A stretch of DNA of 64,000 bases from Streptomyces venezuelae ATCC 10712 (GCF_008639165.1 NZ_CP029197.1:4153501-4217500); one strand, 5' to 3'; positions 9,218 through 17,963 are shown, counted from the stretch's first letter. The notes: a model not told the origin generated them from the letters alone. Made by a program: numbers and translations.

Positions 9218-9609
9218 CCCCAGAAGGCGTCGGCCTCGTCGATGTCCTCGACGCACTCGTCGATGTCGGTGATCTTGCCGCCGACGATGGTGAAGAAGAG
9301 GCCGCCCTGCATTTCGATGCCCCGGTTCCCGCGGTCGCCGTGCCACCTGTGCACCGACATGGCATGGCCCCTGCCGTCCGCGTAGACGCCCTGCAGTTCG
9401 ACCCGGAACGTGCCGTGGGTGAGGTCCATGAGCCGCTTGTAGTGGTCGAGGACGTTGCTGACACCCTTGAAGTGGCCGGACATCTGGCTGGATCCCGGTG
9501 AGTGGTGGGTGCAGTCGGAGACCATCAGCGACCCCAGGGTCTCCATGTCTCCCCGGGCGAACGCCTCGTAGCCCCGGTGGACCACGATGCTGTCAGGGTG
9601 CTGGGCCAT
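9205..9609 (-). CDS. SnoaL-like / NTF2-fold protein
   Basis: 134 residues with a GAGAGGGG site upstream of the ATG. The pattern HRGYEAFARGDMETLGSLM, a His-His pair in DCTHHSPG, and the late strand FFTIVGGKITDIDEC are typical of SnoaL-like polyketide-cyclase/NTF2 proteins. Members act as small-molecule isomerases or as stand-alone sensors, and many have no known activity. It is transcribed alone, with its 3' end overlapping the M23 peptidase stop (tail to tail). Confidence 0.85.
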   Translation of the reverse strand: MAQHPDSIVVHRGYEAFARGDMETLGSLMVSDCTHHSPGSSQMSGHFKGVSNVLDHYKRLMDLTHGTFRVELQGVYADGRGHAMSVHRWHGDRGNRGIEMQGGLFFTIVGGKITDIDECVEDIDEADAFWGQAE

Positions 9610-9687
9610 GACCGATCGACCCCTCTCGTACGGGTAGGTGCGCTGCCGGAAGCCCTCCCCCTCCAGTCTCCGACTACCCTCGCCCCC

Positions 9688-10476
9688 ATGCCACCGGCCA
9701 AGAAGCGCACCCGCAGCTACGACTCCACGAAGATCCGGGCCGCCGTGCTCGCCCAGTTCGCCCACGTCCGGGAGGCGGTCGAGGCGCTCACCCCCGAGCA
9801 GCTCGACGGGCCGACCCGGCTGGGGGAGTGGACGGTACGGGACCTGGCGGGCCACGTGACGATGGTGCTGGCCTCGATGGCACGGAAGCTCGGCGAGCCC
9901 GAGCCGGCCCACCGGGAGCTCGCCCTGCTCGACTGGCCCCAGGTCACGGCGACGGAGGCGGCGAGCATCGACGAGGACACCCGGGCGGTCGACACGACCG
10001 ATCTGCCGGCGCTGTTCGCGGAGACGGCGGCCCGGTACGAGGCGGCGCTCGCGGACGTCCCCGGCGAGCGGCTGGTCCCGACCCGCTTCGGTGCCATGAC
10101 CGTCGCCGACTTCCTCGTCACCCGTACCGTCGAACTGGTCGTCCACACCGACGACCTGAACGCGGCCACCGGAGCCGGCATCCCCTTCGACCGGCAGGCC
10201 CTGGCCGCCTGCACCCGGCTGCTCGCCGACGCCCTCGCGGCGAAGGCCCCGGGCGGGGCGGTCGAGGTGCGGATCCCGCCGTACGCGGTGGTGCAGTGCG
10301 TGGAGGGCCCCCGGCACACCCGGGGCACCCCGCCCAACGTGGTCGAGACGGACCCGATGACCTGGATCAGGCTGGCGACCGGCCGCGCGGAGTGGGCGAC
10401 GGAGCTGGACGAGGCCCGGGTCGGCGCGAGCGGCGAGCGGGCCGATCTGAAGGCCCTCCTGCCGTTGATGGGCTGA
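9688..10476 (+). CDS. Maleylpyruvate isomerase family (MDMPI/DinB-like) protein with C-terminal sterol-carrier-like region
   Basis: 262 residues. The N-terminal helical bundle has the family features EQLDGPTRLGEWTVRDLAGHV and TRTVELVVHTDDLNAA. The His in LAGHV and the His/Asp in VHTDD are positioned as in the mycothiol-dependent MDMPI/DinB metal-binding fold. The C-terminal 90 residues look like the small SCP2-like domain found in the actinobacterial 'sterol carrier family' proteins. A role in mycothiol-linked chemistry is likely from the family but the substrate is not known. No strong ribosome binding site is seen. Confidence 0.8.
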   Translation: MPPAKKRTRSYDSTKIRAAVLAQFAHVREAVEALTPEQLDGPTRLGEWTVRDLAGHVTMVLASMARKLGEPEPAHRELALLDWPQVTATEAASIDEDTRAVDTTDLPALFAETAARYEAALADVPGERLVPTRFGAMTVADFLVTRTVELVVHTDDLNAATGAGIPFDRQALAACTRLLADALAAKAPGGAVEVRIPPYAVVQCVEGPRHTRGTPPNVVETDPMTWIRLATGRAEWATELDEARVGASGERADLKALLPLMG

Positions 10477-10532
10477 GCCTCCCGTACGGGAGGCCGGCGG
10501 AACCGAGTTCCGCCGCCGTCCGTCCCACCCCC

Positions 10533-11429
10533 ATGCAGACGCAGACGCCGCGCACCCTCGCATCCGCCGCATCCGCCGCCGCCCTGGTCCTCCTCCTCGC
10601 CGCCTGTGGCACCGAGGGGGGTACGGGCTCGGGGCCGGGGTCCGGTTCGGACACCGTCTCGCCCGACCTGCCCGTCGCCGGGACCCACTGGACGATCGGG
10701 GCCGTCACGGTCGACGGGCGCAGGTCCGCCGCCCCGGACGGCGCCCGCGTCGAGTTCACGAAGGACGGCCGGGTCCGGGGCAACAGCGGCTGCAACACCT
10801 TCGGCGCGACCGTCGCCGTGCGCGGCGAGACCCTGACCGTCGGCCCGCAGGAGATCACCGCGATCGGCTGCCCCGCGGACCGGCAGCGCTTCGAGACGGA
10901 GCTGATGAAGGCCCTCACCGGACCGCTCAAGGGGAAGCTGGCGGGCGAGGCGCTCACCCTGGCCTCCGCGGACGGCCGCGCCGGAGTGGAGCTGGCCGCC
11001 GAGGCGGACGTGCCGCTGCGCGGGACCACGTGGAAGATCGACGGGCTGGTCTCCGGGAACACCGCGTCCTCGCTGCCCGCCGGCAGCGGGGACAAGGCGC
11101 GTCTCGTGTTCGGCGCGGACGGCCGGGTCACCGGCAACCTCGGCTGCAACAACTTCTCCGCGGCCGCCCGCGTCGAGGGGAAGACGGTGACGATCGAGGG
11201 CCCGGCGGCGACGACCCGGATGATGTGCACGAGCCCGCAGATGCGGCTGGAGACGAAGCTGTACGAGCTCCTCGACGGCCCGCTCACCTACCGCCTGGAC
11301 CACCGGACGCTGACCCTCGTGAACGCCGAGGGCGAGGGCCTGGGCGCGAAGGCGGCGGACGCGAAGGCCGGGGCGACTGGTGGAACCTCCGACGGAACGG
11401 ACGGCCAAGCGCCCCCGGCCTCCCGGTGA
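10533..11429 (+). CDS. META domain lipoprotein (two META repeats)
   Basis: 298 residues. The N-terminus is a lipoprotein signal peptide with the lipobox LLAAC, then a Gly/Ser-rich linker. Two META (HslJ-like) domains follow: the first has GNSGCNTFGATV and the second GNLGCNNFSAAA, each with the conserved Gly-Cys-Asn-x-Phe, a later Cys (ITAIGCPADR; TRMMCTSPQM) and a closing helix. Such proteins sit on the outer face of the membrane, and META domains are linked to stress or drug tolerance in some bacteria. It lies 56 bp after the MDMPI gene. The tail (residues 270-298) is low in complexity. Confidence 0.88.
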   Translation: MQTQTPRTLASAASAAALVLLLAACGTEGGTGSGPGSGSDTVSPDLPVAGTHWTIGAVTVDGRRSAAPDGARVEFTKDGRVRGNSGCNTFGATVAVRGETLTVGPQEITAIGCPADRQRFETELMKALTGPLKGKLAGEALTLASADGRAGVELAAEADVPLRGTTWKIDGLVSGNTASSLPAGSGDKARLVFGADGRVTGNLGCNNFSAAARVEGKTVTIEGPAATTRMMCTSPQMRLETKLYELLDGPLTYRLDHRTLTLVNAEGEGLGAKAADAKAGATGGTSDGTDGQAPPASR

Positions 11430-11566
11430 ACGGGCCTCTCGGGGTCTCCCCGGGGTGCCCTCCGTCACATCGTGAGGGGCCTCCGGTGCTGGTACGAGCG
11501 TCCGCTCGGGAGGGTTCCGGAGCCGGAATCCCTTACCGTGCCTGCCTCGTAGGCCCCTCCAGGCCG

Positions 11567-11594
11567 GAAATGATCATTTCGTGCGATCGCACGA
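11567..11594. promoter_or_regulatory. Two overlapping perfect palindromes upstream of purF
   Basis: GAAATGATCATTTC (11567-11580) and TCGTGCGATCGCACGA (11579-11594) are perfect 14- and 16-bp palindromes that share two bases. They lie 27 bp upstream of the proposed -35 of purF. This is a strong candidate for a dual operator; the binding protein is not known. Confidence 0.65.
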
Positions 11595-11620
11595 GCGGGA
11601 CCAGGCCTGCATTTCCTCAA

Positions 11621-11650
11621 TTCGGACCAGTGGTCGAGCCCGTCTACACT
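11621..11650 (+). promoter_or_regulatory. Predicted leaderless promoter of purF
   Basis: TTCGGA at 11621-11626 and TACACT at 11645-11650 with an 18-bp spacer. Seven nt separate the -10 from the GTG at 11658, and no Shine-Dalgarno sequence precedes the GTG, so the mRNA probably starts at the start codon. Confidence 0.6.
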
Positions 11651-11657
11651 CGGAAAC

Positions 11658-13184
11658 GTGCCACGTGGTGACGGTCGACTCAATCACGACCTGCTCCCCG
11701 GCGAGAAAGGCCCCCAGGACGCTTGTGGCGTCTTCGGTGTCTGGGCTCCGGGTGAAGAGGTCGCAAAGCTCACGTACTTCGGGCTCTACGCCCTCCAGCA
11801 TCGGGGCCAGGAATCCGCGGGAATCGCGGTCAGCAACGGCTCCCAGATCCTCGTCTTCAAGGACATGGGCCTCGTGTCCCAGGTCTTCGACGAGACCTCT
11901 CTCGGTTCCCTCCAAGGTCACATCGCGGTCGGTCACGCCCGCTACTCGACCACCGGGGCCTCCGTGTGGGAGAACGCGCAGCCGACGTTCCGGGCGACCG
12001 CCCGCGGCTCCATCGCGCTCGGCCACAACGGCAACCTGGTGAACACGGCGCAGCTCGCCGAGATGGTCGCCGACCTGCCCAAGAAGGAAGGCCGCTCGAC
12101 CCGGGTGGCCGCCACCAACGACACCGACCTGGTGACCGCGCTCCTCGCGGGCCAGGTGGGCGAGGACGGTGAGCCGCTCACCATCGAGCAGGCCGCCGCG
12201 AAGGTCCTTCCCGAGGTCCGGGGCGCCTTCTCCCTCGTCTTCATGGACGAGCACACGCTCTACGCGGCCCGTGACCCGCAGGGCATCCGCCCGCTGGTCC
12301 TCGGCCGTCTCGAGCGCGGCTGGGTGGTCGCGTCCGAGTCCGCCGCCCTCGACATCTGCGGCGCCAGCTTCGTCCGCGAGGTCGAGCCCGGCGAGATGAT
12401 CGCGATCGACGAGAACGGCATCCGCACCTCGCGATTCGCGGAAGCGAAGCCCAAGGGCTGTGTCTTCGAGTATGTGTACCTGGCTCGTCCGGACACCGAC
12501 ATCGCCGGCCGGAACGTGTACCTCTCCCGCGTGGAGATGGGCCGCCGCCTCGCCAAGGAGGCGCCCGTCGAGGCCGACCTGGTGATAGCGACGCCGGAGT
12601 CGGGCACCCCGGCCGCCATCGGCTACGCCGAGGCCTCGGGCATCCCCTTCGGCGCCGGTCTGGTGAAGAACGCCTACGTCGGGCGCACCTTCATCCAGCC
12701 CTCCCAGACCATCCGCCAGCTCGGCATCCGGCTGAAGCTGAACCCCCTCAAGGACGTCATCAAGGGCAAGCGCCTGGTGGTCGTGGACGACTCGATCGTC
12801 CGCGGCAACACCCAGCGCGCGCTCGTCAAGATGCTCCGCGAGGCCGGTGCGGCCGAGATCCACATCCGGATCTCCTCGCCGCCGGTGAAGTGGCCCTGCT
12901 TCTTCGGCATCGACTTCGCCACCCGCGCGGAGCTGATCGCCAACGGCATGTCGATCGAGGAGATCGGCAAGTCGCTGGGCGCGGACTCGCTCTCGTACAT
13001 CTCCATCGACGGGATGATCGAGGCGACGACGATCCAGAAGCCGAACCTCTGCCGTGCCTGCTTCGACGGCGAGTACCCGATGGAGCTGCCGGACCCGGAG
13101 CTCCTCGGCAAGCAGCTCCTGGAGAACGAGCTGGCGGCGGGCCCCGCCGCCACCGCGGCCTCCGACGCCCTGCGTCGCCCGTAA
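11658..13184 (+). CDS. purF: Amidophosphoribosyltransferase
   Basis: 508 residues from GTG. A short propeptide of 22 residues precedes the catalytic Cys of DACGVFG, as in Bacillus-type PurF, where it is removed by self-cleavage. The N-terminal Ntn glutaminase (LQHRGQESAGIA, GHARYSTTG, GHNGNLVN) is followed by a phosphoribosyltransferase domain with the PRPP loop VVVDDSIVRGNTQ. Cys residues in WPCFFGID and LCRACFDGEYP match the ligands of the 4Fe-4S cluster that makes the enzyme oxygen-sensitive. It catalyses the first committed step of purine synthesis and is followed by purM after 43 bp. Confidence 0.98.
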   Translation: MPRGDGRLNHDLLPGEKGPQDACGVFGVWAPGEEVAKLTYFGLYALQHRGQESAGIAVSNGSQILVFKDMGLVSQVFDETSLGSLQGHIAVGHARYSTTGASVWENAQPTFRATARGSIALGHNGNLVNTAQLAEMVADLPKKEGRSTRVAATNDTDLVTALLAGQVGEDGEPLTIEQAAAKVLPEVRGAFSLVFMDEHTLYAARDPQGIRPLVLGRLERGWVVASESAALDICGASFVREVEPGEMIAIDENGIRTSRFAEAKPKGCVFEYVYLARPDTDIAGRNVYLSRVEMGRRLAKEAPVEADLVIATPESGTPAAIGYAEASGIPFGAGLVKNAYVGRTFIQPSQTIRQLGIRLKLNPLKDVIKGKRLVVVDDSIVRGNTQRALVKMLREAGAAEIHIRISSPPVKWPCFFGIDFATRAELIANGMSIEEIGKSLGADSLSYISIDGMIEATTIQKPNLCRACFDGEYPMELPDPELLGKQLLENELAAGPAATAASDALRRP

Positions 13185-13227
13185 GACCCCGCTGCAACCC
13201 GCAGTACGACACGAAAGCTCTGAACCC

Positions 13228-14307
13228 ATGTCTCAGACCGTCAGTGCCGAAGGCGGCGCCAGCTATGCGTCCGCGGGCGTCGACATCGAAGCGGGCGACC
13301 GCGCCGTCGAGCTCATGAAGGAGTGGGTGAAGAAGACGCGGCGCCCCGAGGTCCTCGGCGGCCTCGGGGGCTTCGCCGGCCTCTTCGACGCCTCGGCCCT
13401 CAAGCGCTACGAGCGTCCGCTGCTCGCCTCCGCCACCGACGGCGTCGGTACGAAGGTCGACATCGCCCGCCAGATGGGCGTGTACGACACCATCGGCCAC
13501 GACCTGGTCGCGATGGTCATGGACGACATCGTCGTCTGCGGCGCCGAGCCGCTCTTCATGACCGACTACATCTGCGTCGGCAAGGTCCACCCCGAGCGGG
13601 TCGCCGCCATCGTCAAGGGCATCGCCGAGGGCTGTGTCCTGGCCGGCTGCGCCCTGGTCGGCGGCGAGACGGCGGAGCACCCGGGCCTGCTCGGCCCGGA
13701 CGACTTCGACGTGGCCGGCGCGGGCACGGGCGTCGTGGAGTACGACCGGCTGCTCGGCGCGGATCGCATCCGTACGGGGGACGCGGTCATCGCCATGGGC
13801 TCCTCGGGTCTTCACTCGAACGGGTACTCGCTGGTCCGGCACGTGGTCTTCGACCGCGCCGGCATGAGCCTCGACCAGCAGGTCGAGGAGCTCGGCCGGA
13901 CGCTGGGCGAGGAGCTCCTCGAGCCCACCAAGATCTACTCGCTGGACTGCCTGGCCCTCACCCGGACCACGGACGTCCACGCGTTCAGCCACATCACGGG
14001 CGGCGGTCTCGCGGCCAACCTGGCCCGGGTGATCCCGGACGACCTGCACGCCACGGTCGACCGTTCGACCTGGGCGCCGGGCGCGATCTTCGACCTGGTC
14101 GGCAAGGCCGGTCAGGTGGAGCGCCTGGAGCTGGAGAAGACGCTGAACATGGGCGTCGGCATGATGGCGATCGTGCCGGCGGACTCCGTGGACGCGGCCC
14201 TGACGACGCTGGAGGACCGGGGCGTCGAGGCCTGGGTCGCGGGCGAGATCACCGAGCGCGGCGCGCACGCCACGGGCGCGGAGCTGGTCGGCGACTACGC
14301 CAAGTAG
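13228..14307 (+). CDS. purM: Phosphoribosylformylglycinamidine cyclo-ligase (AIR synthetase)
   Basis: 359 residues. The ATP-binding signature SATDGVGTKV is near residue 70, followed by DLVAMVMDDI and the FGAM-binding segments GCALVGGETAEHPG, SSGLHSNGYSL and HITGGGLAANL. It converts FGAM to AIR, the step after PurSQL. The ATG at 13228 is chosen because homologues begin close to YASAGVDIEAGDRAVELM. It is probably co-transcribed with purF, and is followed by two hairpins. Confidence 0.97.
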   Translation: MSQTVSAEGGASYASAGVDIEAGDRAVELMKEWVKKTRRPEVLGGLGGFAGLFDASALKRYERPLLASATDGVGTKVDIARQMGVYDTIGHDLVAMVMDDIVVCGAEPLFMTDYICVGKVHPERVAAIVKGIAEGCVLAGCALVGGETAEHPGLLGPDDFDVAGAGTGVVEYDRLLGADRIRTGDAVIAMGSSGLHSNGYSLVRHVVFDRAGMSLDQQVEELGRTLGEELLEPTKIYSLDCLALTRTTDVHAFSHITGGGLAANLARVIPDDLHATVDRSTWAPGAIFDLVGKAGQVERLELEKTLNMGVGMMAIVPADSVDAALTTLEDRGVEAWVAGEITERGAHATGAELVGDYAK

Positions 14308-14320
14308 GACCGGACCGCGG

Positions 14321-14362
14321 TACGCGAACGGGGCGCTCCTTGCGGGGCGCCCCGTTCGCGTA
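14321..14362 (+). terminator. Long hairpin after purM
   Basis: A perfect 16-bp stem (14321-14336 with 14347-14362) and a 10-nt loop lie 13 bp after the purM stop. There is no T-run, so this is an I-shaped terminator of the kind common in Streptomyces. Two and a half 11-bp direct repeats (cgagcggtgca) follow at 14373-14400. Confidence 0.85.
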
Positions 14363-14407
14363 CGGCACCGTACGAGCGGTGCACGAGCGGTGCACGAGCC
14401 GTCCGCG

Positions 14408-14458
14408 GACAGCACAGAAACCCGGCCGGGTGTTCCCGGACCGGGTTTCGGTGCTGTC
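14408..14458 (-). terminator. Second hairpin between purM and the DUF3073 gene
   Basis: An 18-bp stem with one mismatch (14408-14425 with 14441-14458) lies 11 bp from the stop of the minus-strand gene at 14470-14724. It can end that transcript and also any read-through from purM. Confidence 0.75.
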
Positions 14459-14469
14459 GATTCAGAAGG

Positions 14470-14724
14470 TCAAGCGCGACGCGGGGACGCCGAAGGACCG
14501 GACTCGTCGTCCTCGTCCTCGTCGTCCTCGTTGTAGAGATCCGCGTACTGGGCGTACGGGTCGTCTTCCTCGTCGTCGTCCTCGAACGGCTCGCCATTCG
14601 GCGGCTGACTCGAAGTCGAAGCGCCCAGCTCATTGGCCAGACGCGTCAGGTCCGTCCCGCCGCTGCTGTACTTCAGCTGGCGGGCGACCTTGGTCTGCTT
14701 GGCCTTTGCCCGGCCGCGCCCCAT
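14470..14724 (-). CDS. DUF3073 family small protein
   Basis: 84 residues from an ATG with GAGGGGG upstream. The basic N-terminus (MGRGRAKAKQTKVARQLKYS) is the signature of the actinobacterial DUF3073 family. The C-terminal half is extremely acidic (runs of Asp and Glu around PYAQYADLY). The bipolar charge and small size suggest a nucleic-acid- or ribosome-associated protein, but the function is unknown. Its position between purM and vdh matches the arrangement I recall in other Streptomyces. Confidence 0.92.
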   Translation of the reverse strand: MGRGRAKAKQTKVARQLKYSSGGTDLTRLANELGASTSSQPPNGEPFEDDDEEDDPYAQYADLYNEDDEDEDDESGPSASPRRA

Positions 14725-15006
14725 GGCTCGACCCCCTCGGTGACGGGGCTCGGTGGCCCCAGAGTCTTGACACGCGTTCATGATTCGGAACGGACTCTCA
14801 AAAGAGAGACCGGTCCGTAGGGCTTCAACGGTACCTGTTTCCGCGGGTCTACGGTACGCCGCGCGCATCACATACCCCGGTACAGAACCATCGAGGTGCC
14901 CTTTCCTCGCTGGTCAATCGCGATTTTAACCTCTTCTCGGGGCCCGACCCGCCGAGGGGCGTGAGCGAAGTCTCGCCATCGGCCGGGGCCGGACCCCGTA
15001 CGGCGG

Positions 15007-15035
15007 CGTGTACGGCCCTGGCCGGGCCGTACACG
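15007..15035 (-). terminator. Hairpin terminator of vdh
   Basis: A perfect 12-bp stem (15007-15018 with 15024-15035) with a 5-nt loop lies 23 bp past the vdh stop on the minus strand. No T-run. Confidence 0.8.
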
Positions 15036-15058
15036 GACAAGCCGGTGCTCCGGGCGGG

Positions 15059-16150
15059 TCAGCCGCGCCGCGCGTCCGCCATGCGCTGCTCGGCGATCCT
15101 GTCGGCCGCCGCGGCCGGCGGAATCCCGTCGGCCTTCGCACGTGCGAAGATTTCGAGGGTGGTGTCGAAGATCTTCGTCGCCTTGGTCTTGCAGCGGTCG
15201 AAGTCGAAGCCGTGCAGCTCGTCGGCGACCTGGATCACGCCACCGGCGTTGACCACGTAGTCGGGCGCGTAGAGGATCCCGCGCTCCACGAGGTCCTTCT
15301 CGATGCCCGGGTGGGCGAGCTGGTTGTTGGCCGCGCCGCAGACGATGCTCGCGGTGATGAACGGCACGGTCTCCTCGTTGAGGGCGCCGCCGAGCGCACA
15401 GGGCGCGTAGATGTCGAGGCCCTCGACGCGGATCAGCGCCTCGGTGTCGGCGACGACGGTGACCTGCGGGTGCTTGTCGGTGATCCGGCGCACCGACTCC
15501 TCGCGCACATCGGTGATCACGACCTCGGCGCCGTCCTCCAGGAGGTGCTCGACGAGGTAGTGGCCGACCTTGCCGACGCCCGCGACGCCGACCTTGCGGC
15601 CGCGCAGGGTCGGGTCGCCCCACAGGGTCTGCGCGGAGGCGCGCATGCCCTGGAAGACGCCGAAGGCGGTGAGGACGGAGGAGTCGCCGGCGCCGCCGTT
15701 CTCGGGGGAGCGGCCGGTGGTCCACTTGTTCTCGCGGGCCACGACGTCCATGTCGGCGACGTAGGTGCCGACGTCGCAGGCGGTGACGTACCGGCCGCCG
15801 AGGGAGGCGACGAAGCGCCCGTAGGCGAGGAGGAGCTCCTCCGTCTTGATCTTCTCCGGGTCGCCGATGATCACGGCCTTGCCGCCGCCGTGGTCGAGAC
15901 CGGCCATGGCGTTCTTGTACGACATCCCGCGGGCCAGGTTGAGCGCGTCGGCGATCGCCGCGGCCTCGGTGGCGTACGGGTAGAAGCGGGTGCCGCCGAG
16001 GGCGGGGCCCAGGGCGGTGGAGTGGAGGGCGATGACGGCCTTGAGGCCGGTGGCGCGGTCCTGGCAGAGCACGACTTGCTCGTGGCCACCCTGCTCCGAG
16101 TGGAACAAGGTGTGCAGTACGTCAGCAGGAACGCCGGTCACATCGGTCAC
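15059..16150 (-). CDS. vdh: Valine (branched-chain amino acid) dehydrogenase
   Basis: 363 residues from a GTG with GGGAG 8 nt upstream; a TTG five codons earlier is the only longer option. It belongs to the Glu/Leu/Phe/Val dehydrogenase family: GLDHGGGKAVI carries the catalytic Lys, CDVGTYVADMDV is the substrate region, and GVAGVGKVGHYLVEHL is the NAD-binding loop. It oxidatively deaminates valine, leucine and isoleucine to 2-oxo acids, which supplies starter and extender units for polyketides and branched fatty acids. Length and start match the Streptomyces Vdh. It is monocistronic and divergent from the gene at 16306. Confidence 0.96.
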   Translation of the reverse strand: MTDVTGVPADVLHTLFHSEQGGHEQVVLCQDRATGLKAVIALHSTALGPALGGTRFYPYATEAAAIADALNLARGMSYKNAMAGLDHGGGKAVIIGDPEKIKTEELLLAYGRFVASLGGRYVTACDVGTYVADMDVVARENKWTTGRSPENGGAGDSSVLTAFGVFQGMRASAQTLWGDPTLRGRKVGVAGVGKVGHYLVEHLLEDGAEVVITDVREESVRRITDKHPQVTVVADTEALIRVEGLDIYAPCALGGALNEETVPFITASIVCGAANNQLAHPGIEKDLVERGILYAPDYVVNAGGVIQVADELHGFDFDRCKTKATKIFDTTLEIFARAKADGIPPAAAADRIAEQRMADARRG

Positions 16151-16305
16151 GGTGGTGACTCCCAAGTACGAAGCGGCGGTTGCGGCCCTCCCTACGGGTG
16201 GGGGAGGACCAGTTCGGCACGAGGGTAAGTCCTACCTGGGCGTAGATCGGCGGCAGTGCTCAGGATCACCCCCTCCCGGAGTACCTCCGTGGAAGGATTC
16301 GCGAC

Positions 16306-17175
16306 ATGTCGGTCGCCTCCTCGGTCCTCATCCCCTACGCGTCCTATCTGCGGGTGTACGAGCCGCTGGCCGCGTTCCCCGAGCCGGAGCGGACCCACTG
16401 GGCCCGCTACGCCGGCCGGCCGGGCGCCCCGGGGGCCCAGGAGGAGCTGCGGCGCTCGCTCGCGGATCTGCTGCCGACGCCTCCGGTCCCGGTGCCGGTG
16501 CACGAGAGCGGGGAGGCCTTCGTCGCCGAGCTGGACGGGGTGGTGGTGGTCTGTCCGTGGCGGACCAGGCTGCGGGGGTGGCTGGCGCTCCAGGAGCTGG
16601 CCGGCCAGTTCCCCGAGCCGGTGCTGGACGCGATGCTGCCGCCGGTGGTGCGCCTGCAGGTGGCGGGGGACTACGAGCGGTGGCTGAGCAGGAACCCGGA
16701 CGCGCGGCCGTGGATCAGGACGGCGGTCTGGCAGGTGCCGTTGCGCTGGTTCGCCCTTTTCGGGGACGAGGACCGGGAGTACGAGCCGGGGGAGCGGCCG
16801 GACGGCGGGGACGGTGCGGGGCCGGGGCGGGCTCCGGTGCTGCGGTACCGGACGACGATGGCGCAGGCGCGGCGGCGGCTGGCGCGGGCGCTGCGGGCGC
16901 TGCGGGAGTCGATCGACGACGGTCCGATGACGGAGGGCCTGATCGAGGTGGGGCGCTGGCTGGAGGAGTTCCATCCGCGGGCGCTGGTGGAGCTGGATTT
17001 CGGCGGTCTGGTGCACGCGGTCACGGAGGAGTGGCTGGCGGAGGACCGGTCGGCGGCGCAGCTGGCGGAGGGGCTCGCGGCGCTGCGGGCCGGTGACGGG
17101 GAGCGGGCGAGCGACACGTACGGGCGGCTGGCGGAGCGCTGGCGGACGGTCAGGGACCTGCGGTTCGCGAATTGA
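16306..17175 (+). CDS. Conserved actinobacterial protein of unknown function
   Basis: 289 residues with GGAAGGA upstream of the ATG. No catalytic motif is recognised. The protein begins with a Tyr-rich segment (LIPYASYLRVYEPLAAFP) and then alternates helices and strands; it contains many Trp and Arg (RTAVWQVPLRWFALFGDED), an acidic Gly-rich insert near residues 160-180, and a helical C-terminus with WRTVRDLRFAN. No signal peptide or membrane segment is seen, so it is probably cytoplasmic. It lies between vdh and bldC and faces the same way as bldC, but 581 bp of non-coding DNA separates them. Confidence 0.8.
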   Translation: MSVASSVLIPYASYLRVYEPLAAFPEPERTHWARYAGRPGAPGAQEELRRSLADLLPTPPVPVPVHESGEAFVAELDGVVVVCPWRTRLRGWLALQELAGQFPEPVLDAMLPPVVRLQVAGDYERWLSRNPDARPWIRTAVWQVPLRWFALFGDEDREYEPGERPDGGDGAGPGRAPVLRYRTTMAQARRRLARALRALRESIDDGPMTEGLIEVGRWLEEFHPRALVELDFGGLVHAVTEEWLAEDRSAAQLAEGLAALRAGDGERASDTYGRLAERWRTVRDLRFAN

Positions 17176-17756
17176 CATCAGTCGGGCATCTTCGTCAGGT
17201 CGGTATCGACAAGACATGTCCGGCCGGTGTAAATGATCTTCGGGGTTGTCCGAATCTGCACGCCTGGATTCGGTCGCTCCCGCCGGCCGGGTCTTTCGGC
17301 ACCCGTACGGCGGGGACGTTGGTCCCGATCCGGGCCTTTGGCTCAAGCGTGACGGACAGCACGTAACGCACCCTTGCGCCCATCGCCCACCCTCGTGCCA
17401 AAATAGGACAAGGAGTCCGGGGAGGGTTCCTTCCGTCCATCTTTGGGCGGAACGCTCAGCATTGCACTCTATGGGGGGTCTGAGGACTCCTGATCGCTCT
17501 GTGACTGATCGTCACAGTGGCGTGACTGTCCGTTATGGCATGGTCCATCGACTTCCGCCGCTGATGAACACCTGCGAGGGCAATTCCATCGGTTTGGCCG
17601 ACGTGGCTGGACGGATGGTGTAGTTGTAGTGCCGAGGACAAGCCGTTCGTCCTATAACCGACTCGGCCCGCTTCTGCCATTTCGGGCAACGCGGGTCAAG
17701 GTGCAGAATTTAGAGGAAAGAACCGAGAAGGTTCGGTTCTCCCGAGGAGGCCGCTC
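17176..17756 (+). promoter_or_regulatory. Long non-coding region upstream of bldC
   Basis: 581 bp with no convincing gene and lower GC than the flanks. It contains a perfect 7-bp dyad ctgtgac/gtcacag with a 5-nt spacer (17499-17517), resembling a Crp half-site pair but with a spacer one base longer than the usual TGTGA-N6-TCACA. An 8-bp hairpin sits next to the bldC ribosome binding site. A long leader or several promoters for bldC are likely. Confidence 0.6.
17719..17740 (+). promoter_or_regulatory. 5'-leader hairpin just upstream of the bldC ribosome binding site
   Basis: AGAACCGA (17719-17726) and TCGGTTCT (17733-17740) form a perfect 8-bp stem with a 6-nt loop. It ends about 4 nt before the GAGGAGG Shine-Dalgarno sequence of bldC, so it could affect ribosome access or mRNA stability. 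Confidence 0.6.
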
Positions 17757-17963
17757 ATGACCGCTCGCACCCCTGATGCCGAGCCGCTGCTGACCCCTGC
17801 CGAGGTTGCCACGATGTTCCGCGTGGACCCGAAGACGGTGACCCGTTGGGCGAAGGCCGGGAAGCTCACGTCCATCCGCACCCTGGGTGGGCACCGCCGG
17901 TACCGCGAAGCTGAGGTTCGCGCTCTGCTGGCGGGCATTCCGCAGCAGCGCAGCGAGGCCTGA
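17757..17963 (+). CDS. bldC: BldC, MerR-like developmental DNA-binding protein
   Basis: 68 residues. It consists of only a winged helix-turn-helix: LLTPAEVATMFRVDPKTVTRW, then KLTSIRTLGGHRRYREAEV. The GGHRRY motif is the wing of the MerR/excisionase-like fold. BldC lacks an effector domain, binds DNA direct repeats cooperatively and holds back sporulation genes in Streptomyces. A strong GAGGAGG site lies upstream, and a terminator with a T-run follows at 18079-18118. Confidence 0.97.
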   Translation: MTARTPDAEPLLTPAEVATMFRVDPKTVTRWAKAGKLTSIRTLGGHRRYREAEVRALLAGIPQQRSEA

